NCBI RefSeq assembly: GCF_036965045.1
Contig: NZ_JBALOV010000053.1
Coordinates: forward strand, 1 to 64,000
Length of the DNA: 64,000 bases
Source: Ferdinandcohnia sp036965045
Lineage (GTDB): Bacteria; Bacillota; Bacilli; Bacillales; Bacillaceae_L
Direction of reading: 5' to 3'
Positions 59,166 to 64,000 of the stretch are shown piece after piece. Position 1 is the stretch's first letter. Every line of letters starts with the position of its first letter. Made by a program: the position numbers and the translations under genes. Under the pieces are notes generated by a model. The model saw only the letters and a list, made by a program, of their open reading frames with translations. It searched no databases and was not told where the DNA came from.

Positions 59166-60428
59166 ATGGAAATTACCAAACACTTATTATTTAATCTTTC
59201 ATTATTAATCATTCTTTCTTTTATCGGATTAATATGGTTTGAACGAAAACGAAACCTAACCCTTTCAAAACGGGAAGCCTATTTAGGATTAGTTGGATTA
59301 ATTTTGGTTTGCTTTCTATTTTCCTATAAGCCTACCCCTGTTTTCTATTTTGACCTTCGGCTTTTACCTGTTTTAATCGGAGGTCTATATCTTGGACTTG
59401 GTCCGATCTTATGCTTAACGGTCATTATAATTAGAGGAATCTATGGAATCAACTTTGGATTTTATGCAACAATTCTCCTTTACTTACCATTAGCTCTCAT
59501 CTTATGGAAGCTTTACCCATGGTTCTGGAAACAGCATTCAATGAAACGTGTATGCATATCAGTCATTATGACCTTAATCTTATCGTTCTTTACAGCGACA
59601 GCTCTTTTATTTTCGAAGCCAACCATCAATACGGTTGATGCTTGGTTCGCCTATTTAGTTATTCCAGCAATTGGTTTGGGCATTATGTCCTATTTAACCG
59701 AGTTTTTCCGGAATAATCTTCAAATGCGACAAACAATTATAAAATCAGAAAAACTTCATGCAGTCGAGCAATTAGGTGCTGCGATCTCCCATGAAATTCG
59801 AAATCCTTTAACAGCAGCAATGGGTTTTGTACAGCTGTTAATGTCAAATACCCTCCCCCGCCATAAACAAAAGGAGTACCTATCTATCATTAAGGAAGAA
59901 TTAGGGTCTGCTGAACGGGTTATTCAGGATTATTTGACTTTTTCAAAACCAGCATTTGAAACAGTGGAATTGATTCAAATAAAACGCGAATTGCAACAGG
60001 TTATCTCGATCATACGGCCAACCGCGAATCAGAACTCCGTGGAAATCATTACAGATTTTGCTTTAATTGGTTCAATCAAAGGTGACCGCCAGAAGTTTCA
60101 CCAGTGCTTCATTAATGTCATGAAAAATGCAATCGAAGCTATGCCAGGTGGCGGACAATTATATATTGAAACGGGTTATGACCGTTCAGATGTGAGCATT
60201 ATCATAAGAGATACAGGTATGGGCATGACGAGGGAACAGATTGACCGACTTGGTGAACCCTATTACTCCACAAAAGGACCAAAAGGAACGGGTCTAGGGA
60301 TGATGGTCGTCTACAGTATTGTAAAAGCGATGAATGGCACGATTCGTGTTTCAAGTACAGTTGGAGAAGGAACCGAATTCTTTTTCCAATTTCCTTCCGT
60401 CCTTTCCGTAGATGACCCCCACGAGTAA
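59166..60428 (+). CDS. Membrane sensor histidine kinase, KinB-like
   Basis: 420 residues. Six membrane segments in the first 175 residues, without a large extracellular domain, including a 5TM-LYT-type stretch (FDLRLLPVLIGGLYLGLGPIL). The H-box AAISHEIRNPLTAAMGF carries His209; an N-box VMKNAIEAMPGGG and G-boxes DTGMGM and GTGLGMMVV follow. Architecture and length are those of B. subtilis KinB, a phosphorelay kinase that starts sporulation, but no kapB-like gene adjoins it and no response regulator is nearby. Its stop codon lies in the loop of the terminator. Confidence 0.88.
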   Translation: MEITKHLLFNLSLLIILSFIGLIWFERKRNLTLSKREAYLGLVGLILVCFLFSYKPTPVFYFDLRLLPVLIGGLYLGLGPILCLTVIIIRGIYGINFGFYATILLYLPLALILWKLYPWFWKQHSMKRVCISVIMTLILSFFTATALLFSKPTINTVDAWFAYLVIPAIGLGIMSYLTEFFRNNLQMRQTIIKSEKLHAVEQLGAAISHEIRNPLTAAMGFVQLLMSNTLPRHKQKEYLSIIKEELGSAERVIQDYLTFSKPAFETVELIQIKRELQQVISIIRPTANQNSVEIITDFALIGSIKGDRQKFHQCFINVMKNAIEAMPGGGQLYIETGYDRSDVSIIIRDTGMGMTREQIDRLGEPYYSTKGPKGTGLGMMVVYSIVKAMNGTIRVSSTVGEGTEFFFQFPSVLSVDDPHE

Positions 60429-60445
60429 ATCGTGGGGTTATTTTT
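60416..60445 (+). terminator. Intrinsic terminator overlapping the kinase stop
   Basis: CCCCACGA-gtaaa-TCGTGGGG then TTATTTTTATT; the first arm encodes the last residues of the kinase. Confidence 0.85.
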
Positions 60446-60555
60446 ATTTGCAGCATCATAACCTTTTCTTATCTCATTTCATAATCTTTTTATCATTTTC
60501 TTATGTAAAATTTTACTATAAAATGAAAGGTATAAAGTGTACTGGGGGTTACAAG

Positions 60556-61326
60556 ATGGATATAAAAAAGGAAGTGAAAAAGCAATTTGGTCGGAGCGCT
60601 GCATCTTACGTAACAAGTGAAGGACATCGTAAAGGTGGGGATTTACAAACATTGGTTGCAATGGCAGATGCCCAAGGAACGGAACTGGCACTTGATATTG
60701 CTACTGGTGGTGGACATACTGCGAATGCCTTCGCGCCCTTTGTTAAAAAGGTGATTGCTTTTGATTTAACACCCGAAATGTTAGCTGCCGCTCAAACGTT
60801 TATCAAAGGAAATGGCCATGATAATGTTGAATTTGTTGAAGGCGATGCTGAAAAACTACCATTCTCAGATGAGACATTCGATATCGTATCATGCCGGATC
60901 GCACCTCACCATTTTCCTAACATTACAAGCTTCGTAAGCGAAGTATCACGGGTAATAAAATCAGGTGGACAGTTTTTATTGGATGATAATGTTGCTCCCG
61001 AAAATGATGAATTCGATGCGTTTTATAATACGGTAGAAAAAAAGCGAGACAACAGTCATTTCCGTGCTTGGAAAAAATCAGAGTGGCTCCAAATGTTAGA
61101 AAAGGAAAGCTTTGAAATCCAAGAACTCTATCGCTTTGAAAAGACCTTTGAATTCGAGAGCTGGTGCAACCGCATGCATGTGTCAGATCAAGAAAAGGCA
61201 GAACTAAATGCCTACATGTTACACGCTCCAAACAACATCAAACAGAAGTTTCGAATTCAAATTACGAATCATACCATCATATCCTTTCAAGGAGAAGCAG
61301 TTGTGCTAAAGGCGACAAAATTATAA
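60556..61326 (+). CDS. Class I SAM-dependent methyltransferase
   Basis: 256 residues from the ATG at 60556 (TGGGGG upstream); the frame is open further 5' but through the preceding terminator, so I excluded that part. Motif I LALDIATGGGHTANAFAPFV near 43-62, acidic VIAFDLTPEMLAAA, FVEGDAEKLPFSDETFDIVSCRIAPHHF (UbiE/YcgJ type), and a long C-terminal part. It probably methylates a small metabolite; the substrate is unknown. Monocistronic, ending at a perfect bidirectional terminator. Confidence 0.9.
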   Translation: MDIKKEVKKQFGRSAASYVTSEGHRKGGDLQTLVAMADAQGTELALDIATGGGHTANAFAPFVKKVIAFDLTPEMLAAAQTFIKGNGHDNVEFVEGDAEKLPFSDETFDIVSCRIAPHHFPNITSFVSEVSRVIKSGGQFLLDDNVAPENDEFDAFYNTVEKKRDNSHFRAWKKSEWLQMLEKESFEIQELYRFEKTFEFESWCNRMHVSDQEKAELNAYMLHAPNNIKQKFRIQITNHTIISFQGEAVVLKATKL

Positions 61327-61353
61327 AAAAGTGGGGCATCCCCCACTTTTTTA
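61325..61353. terminator. Perfect bidirectional terminator
   Basis: AAAAAAGTGGGG-catc-CCCCACTTTTTT between the convergent methyltransferase and thiD genes; it overlaps both stop codons. Confidence 0.92.
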
Positions 61354-62130
61354 TAAATCATAACAATGATTCAGAGGTCCACTGCCCTTTCCAAGGTCCA
61401 GTCCCGCTTCTAATGCTCCTGTAATATAACGTTTTGCCTCTTGTATACTTGATTTTATATCTAAGCCAGCAGCTAAGTTACAAGCAATGGCTGAGGATAG
61501 TGTACAACCTGTGCCATGGGAATTTGGGTTATCGATACGACTTCCCGGGAACCATGTAAATTCCCCATTGCTATATAAGAGATCGTCTGCTGTATCCTCA
61601 AGATGACCCCCTTTAACTAAAATCGCACCCTTATACATTTCGGATAATTTTTGAGCCGCCACTTGCATGTCTTCCTTCGTCCGAATCTCCATTCCACAAA
61701 GGGCTTCAGCCTCATGAATATTCGGTGTAATAATGGTCGCAAGAGGGATTAATCTCGTAATGAGGGCATCCATTGCTGATTCACTCAATAGTCTGCTACC
61801 GCTTGTTGATATCATGACCGGGTCTACCACAATATTTCGAGGTTGATATTCCTCTATTTTCTCCACGATTTTGTTAATAATTTCAGGTGAGGACACCATC
61901 CCTATTTTTACACTATCCGGAAAAATATCAGTCATTATGCAATCAAGCTGTTGGCCAACAAATTCAGGAGTGGAATCAAGCACGCCATATACCCCTGTGG
62001 TATTTTGAGCGGTCAGAGCCGTAATGGCACTCATCGCATACATTTTATGAGCAGTGATTGTTTTGATATCCGCTTGAATTCCCGCACCCCCACTACAGTC
62101 AGAGCCTGCAATCGTTAGGACCTTTTTCAT
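61351..62130 (-). CDS. thiD: Hydroxymethylpyrimidine/phosphomethylpyrimidine kinase
   Basis: 259 residues, ribokinase fold. Substrate loop GSDCSGGAGIQADIKT near the N-terminus (a Pro is usual where Cys stands), VKGGHLEDTADDLLY, and the anion hole NSHGTGCTLSSAIA with Asp/Cys for phosphate transfer. It phosphorylates HMP and HMP-P to HMP-PP for thiamine synthesis. It is the third gene of thiM-thiE-thiD, one base after the thiE stop. In Bacillus a paralogue may be PdxK, but the operon argues for ThiD. Confidence 0.92.
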   Translation of the reverse strand: MKKVLTIAGSDCSGGAGIQADIKTITAHKMYAMSAITALTAQNTTGVYGVLDSTPEFVGQQLDCIMTDIFPDSVKIGMVSSPEIINKIVEKIEEYQPRNIVVDPVMISTSGSRLLSESAMDALITRLIPLATIITPNIHEAEALCGMEIRTKEDMQVAAQKLSEMYKGAILVKGGHLEDTADDLLYSNGEFTWFPGSRIDNPNSHGTGCTLSSAIACNLAAGLDIKSSIQEAKRYITGALEAGLDLGKGSGPLNHCYDL

Positions 62131-62131
62131 G

Positions 62132-62779
62132 TTAATTTCCCCTCCTTACCATCTCAGTTGAAAGTTCTCGCAATTCTTTAGTGGCTGTAGTGATATCGGA
62201 CTGTGCAAAGATTGCAGACACAACAGCGACTCCATCTACCCCACTTCCAGCCAAGTCTAAAACATTCTCTTTGTTAATTCCTCCAATGGCAACGATTGGA
62301 ATCGAAACGCTTCTGCAAATTTCTCGGACAGTTTCAAATGCCATCGGCTCCGCATCCAGCTTTGTGTTTGTCGGAAAGACAGACCCTATCCCGAGATAAT
62401 CCGCACCTGCTTTTTCAGCAGCAATGGCTTGTTCCACAGTTTGAGCCGATACCCCAAGAATTTTATCCGTTCCAATTAACTCACGGACTTTTTCAACAGG
62501 CATATCCCCTTGGCCAACATGCACACCATCTGCATCACATGCTAGTGCAATCTCGACATTGTCATTAATCACAAATGGAACATGATAAAAAGCAGTTAGC
62601 ATTTTAAGTTCGATTGCTTCCTGTAAAAACTCATCATAATCGAGTTTTTTTTCTCTTAGTTGCAGAAAAGTAATGCCACCTTGTAGCGCTGCTTCTACTT
62701 GCTCGATTAAAGTCTGATTGCCTGTCCAGGCACGGTCTGTTACTGCGTATAATAGCATTTCATTTTTATCGACTTTCAA
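62132..62779 (-). CDS. thiE: Thiamine-phosphate synthase
   Basis: 215 residues, TIM barrel. GITFLQLREKKLDYDEFLQEA, INDNVEIALACDADGVHVGQGDMP and AIGGINKENVLDLAGSGVDGVAVVSAI are the ThiE phosphate- and pyrophosphate-binding elements. It joins HMP-PP and thiazole phosphate to thiamine phosphate. The start is TTG at 62779 after GGTGGG, inside the 3' end of thiM (14-bp overlap). Confidence 0.93.
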   Translation of the reverse strand: MKVDKNEMLLYAVTDRAWTGNQTLIEQVEAALQGGITFLQLREKKLDYDEFLQEAIELKMLTAFYHVPFVINDNVEIALACDADGVHVGQGDMPVEKVRELIGTDKILGVSAQTVEQAIAAEKAGADYLGIGSVFPTNTKLDAEPMAFETVREICRSVSIPIVAIGGINKENVLDLAGSGVDGVAVVSAIFAQSDITTATKELRELSTEMVRRGN

Positions 62780-63590
62780 TGTTCATCCCACCTTGGAGTA
62801 GTGTATAATCTAATTTGCTTATCGTATCAATCAAATAGGTTCGAAATGATGAGGTGCCCCCATTTAGTTCTTCAACTTTTTGATGTGCCAGTTCTCCGCA
62901 ATACCCCATCGCGCTCACCGCAGCGGCCGTGCTCTTTAAAATTTCCTGAGGATTTGCACCACAATAAGCAGCCACTACCGCTGAAAGCATGCATCCCGTT
63001 CCTGTAATTTTAGACATCATTGGATGACCATTTCTGATGACAAAAGCATCTTCCTGGTTTGCAACAATATCAATAGCACCTGTGATTGCAATAACCGCAT
63101 CTGTTTGTTTGCTTACCCTTTTCGCAAATTGAACCATTTCATTTATATTTCCTTCATTCATGACATCCTCATCGGCTGCATCCACACCTTTTGTATGGCC
63201 ACTACCAGCATGAACGGTTTTTATCTCTGATAAATTCCCTCGGATTACAGCAAACTTTACTTCGTTTAAAAGGCGATAGACCGTATCCGTTCTTAGGCTC
63301 GATGCCCCTGCCCCAACCGGGTCTAAAACAACAGGATGACCCAATTGATTTGCAGCTTTTCCTGCTAATATCATCGATTCAATCGTTCGTTCATTCAATG
63401 TTCCAATATTAATGACCAGCGCGTTACAAATACTTGTAATATCCGCCACTTCCTTTGGATCGTCAGCCATAATCGGTGAACCTCCACAAGCAAGCACAAT
63501 ATTTGCAACATCATTTACCGTCACATAGTTTGTAATATTATGTACAAGCGGTGTTTTTTCTCTTACATTTTTGATGATTTGCTCAAACAT
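62766..63590 (-). CDS. thiM: Hydroxyethylthiazole kinase
   Basis: 274 residues from the ATG at 63590 (GGAGGAG upstream); the longer frame to 63650 enters the riboswitch terminator. Motifs: PLVHNITNYVTVNDVANIVLACGGSPIM, VVLDPVGAGASSLR, and the catalytic TGTGCMLSAVVAAYCG with the active-site Cys. It phosphorylates the thiazole moiety in salvage. First gene of the TPP-controlled thiMED operon. Confidence 0.95.
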   Translation of the reverse strand: MFEQIIKNVREKTPLVHNITNYVTVNDVANIVLACGGSPIMADDPKEVADITSICNALVINIGTLNERTIESMILAGKAANQLGHPVVLDPVGAGASSLRTDTVYRLLNEVKFAVIRGNLSEIKTVHAGSGHTKGVDAADEDVMNEGNINEMVQFAKRVSKQTDAVIAITGAIDIVANQEDAFVIRNGHPMMSKITGTGCMLSAVVAAYCGANPQEILKSTAAAVSAMGYCGELAHQKVEELNGGTSSFRTYLIDTISKLDYTLLQGGMNIESR

Positions 63591-63603
63591 TGTTTCTCCT
63601 CCT

Positions 63604-63642
63604 AAATAAAAATGCGGTATACCTGAAAAAGATATACCGCAT
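63604..63642 (-). terminator. Riboswitch-controlled terminator (expression platform)
   Basis: On the minus strand TGCGGTAT...ATACCGCA followed by TTTTTATTT, between the TPP aptamer and the thiM ribosome site. TPP binding should favour it. Confidence 0.85.
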
Positions 63643-63662
63643 GAATACACATACTTACTATA

Positions 63663-63746
63663 TTCCCTACGTTGGCATTATCCAAATCAGGTTAAGGGTC
63701 AAAGCTACGTTTCGCTTACTCTCAGCCCACATGTGTGAGCTCCCCT
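63663..63746 (-). ncRNA. TPP (THI element) riboswitch
   Basis: The minus strand shows the conserved aptamer order: GGGGAGC, a variable stem CACACATGTG, GGCTGAGAG, then GACCCTTAACCTGAT, TGGATAATGCCAACG and TAGGGAA. These are the pyrimidine-sensing and pyrophosphate-sensing parts of the thi box. It controls thiM-thiE-thiD by transcription termination. Confidence 0.96.
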
Positions 63747-63891
63747 ATTTATATTTAATTGTTTTTATTATACCATACGAAAAAAATCTGTCATTAAAAT
63801 GGTTTATTGCTTTCGTCACAACAATAGTGTACGTTACATAGTATAAAACAAATACTGTATGTCATATAGTAATAAAAAATGAGGTGGGTGA

Positions 63892-64000
63892 ATGAGTAAC
63901 TTATTAAACTCATTAATGACTGAACTTAGAAGAGGAACATTGACACTGGCGGTTTTAAGTCAATTACGAACCCCGCAATATGGGTATTCCCTTGTTCAAT
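63892..64000 (+). CDS. PadR family transcriptional regulator (5' end only)
   Basis: ATG at 63892 after GAGGTGGGTGA opens a frame running off the window: MSNLLNSLMTELRRGTLTL then AVLSQLRTPQYGYSLVQ. TELRRGTLTLAVLSQL and YGYSLV are the first helices of the PadR winged helix. The upstream dyad ATACTGTATGTCATATAGTA region (63853-63872) could be its operator. The remainder of the gene lies beyond the window. Confidence 0.85.
   Translation, partial: MSNLLNSLMTELRRGTLTLAVLSQLRTPQYGYSLVQ

Noticed and set aside
60412..60555. N-terminal extension of the methyltransferase
   Set aside because: The extension is translated from the kinase 3' end and its terminator and lacks a ribosome site; the ATG at 60556 follows TGGGGG.
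1..64000. CRISPR arrays, tRNA or rRNA genes, complete IS elements
   Set aside because: I looked for regular spaced repeats, tRNA-like arms and transposase genes and saw none; only short repeats and MITE-like elements are present.

Overview
The window is AT-rich and has strong AGGAGG-type ribosome binding sites, frequent TTG/GTG starts, intrinsic hairpin terminators, a TPP riboswitch in front of thiM-thiE-thiD, cre-like sites, a RelP-type alarmone synthetase and a KinB-like membrane kinase. Together these point to a spore-forming member of the Bacillaceae (Bacillus sensu lato). Two runs of N (192-235 and 53280-53459) show it is a draft scaffold. I saw no rRNA, tRNA or CRISPR array.

Region 1 (1-12.4 kb) is accessory catabolism. 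A TetR regulator and a short-chain dehydrogenase come first. They are followed by a cluster with an iron-type alcohol dehydrogenase, an Asp/Glu-racemase-like protein, an NTF2-like protein, a CaiB-type CoA-transferase, hydantoinase subunits B and A, a cysteine hydrolase, a GntR/FCD regulator and an HMG-CoA-lyase-like enzyme. The perfect palindrome TTGTATACAA occurs six times, only in the promoter regions of this cluster as far as I could see, and defines a probable GntR regulon. Two terminators with the same stem lie at the two ends of the cluster.

Region 2 (12.4-24.8 kb) has a NUDIX hydrolase and an unknown protein, then a six-gene minus-strand operon read in the order tryptophanase-like lyase, ribulose-phosphate-epimerase-like protein, iron alcohol dehydrogenase, transaldolase-like protein, M20 dipeptidase, PTS IIBC. 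A YheO-type regulator lies upstream and a cre site sits in the operon promoter. This looks like an undescribed PTS-fed pathway, perhaps for a sugar/amino-acid conjugate. An AtoE transporter, a 25-residue membrane peptide gene divergent from it, and a secreted M28 aminopeptidase follow.

Region 3 (24.8-39.9 kb) holds a lipoprotein, a small nucleotidyltransferase, a frameshifted polysaccharide deacetylase, a cold-shock protein, a secreted subtilase, a complete peptide ABC transporter operon led by an M20D amidohydrolase, a Rieske-FAD oxidoreductase and a duplicated AhpD-like protein.

Region 4 (39.9-52.6 kb) has a two-component system flanked by two related multi-spanning membrane proteins, each preceded by the same 11-bp-period direct repeat. 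After it come a PdxH-like protein, aspartase under a cre-overlapped promoter, a secreted GH3 enzyme, a variant SDR, an EamA transporter, a TetR regulator and RelP.

Region 5 (52.6-53.7 kb) is a gene-free kilobase packed with hairpins, a MITE-like inverted repeat, three TGACA-N3-TGTCA palindromes and a 53-bp tandem repeat cut by the second N run.

Region 6 (53.7-64 kb) carries an MFS exporter with two palindromic operators, a divergent XRE/TPR regulator overlapping a TatD hydrolase, TrhO, a small reductase, the KinB-like kinase, a methyltransferase, the thiamine salvage operon and the start of a PadR regulator.
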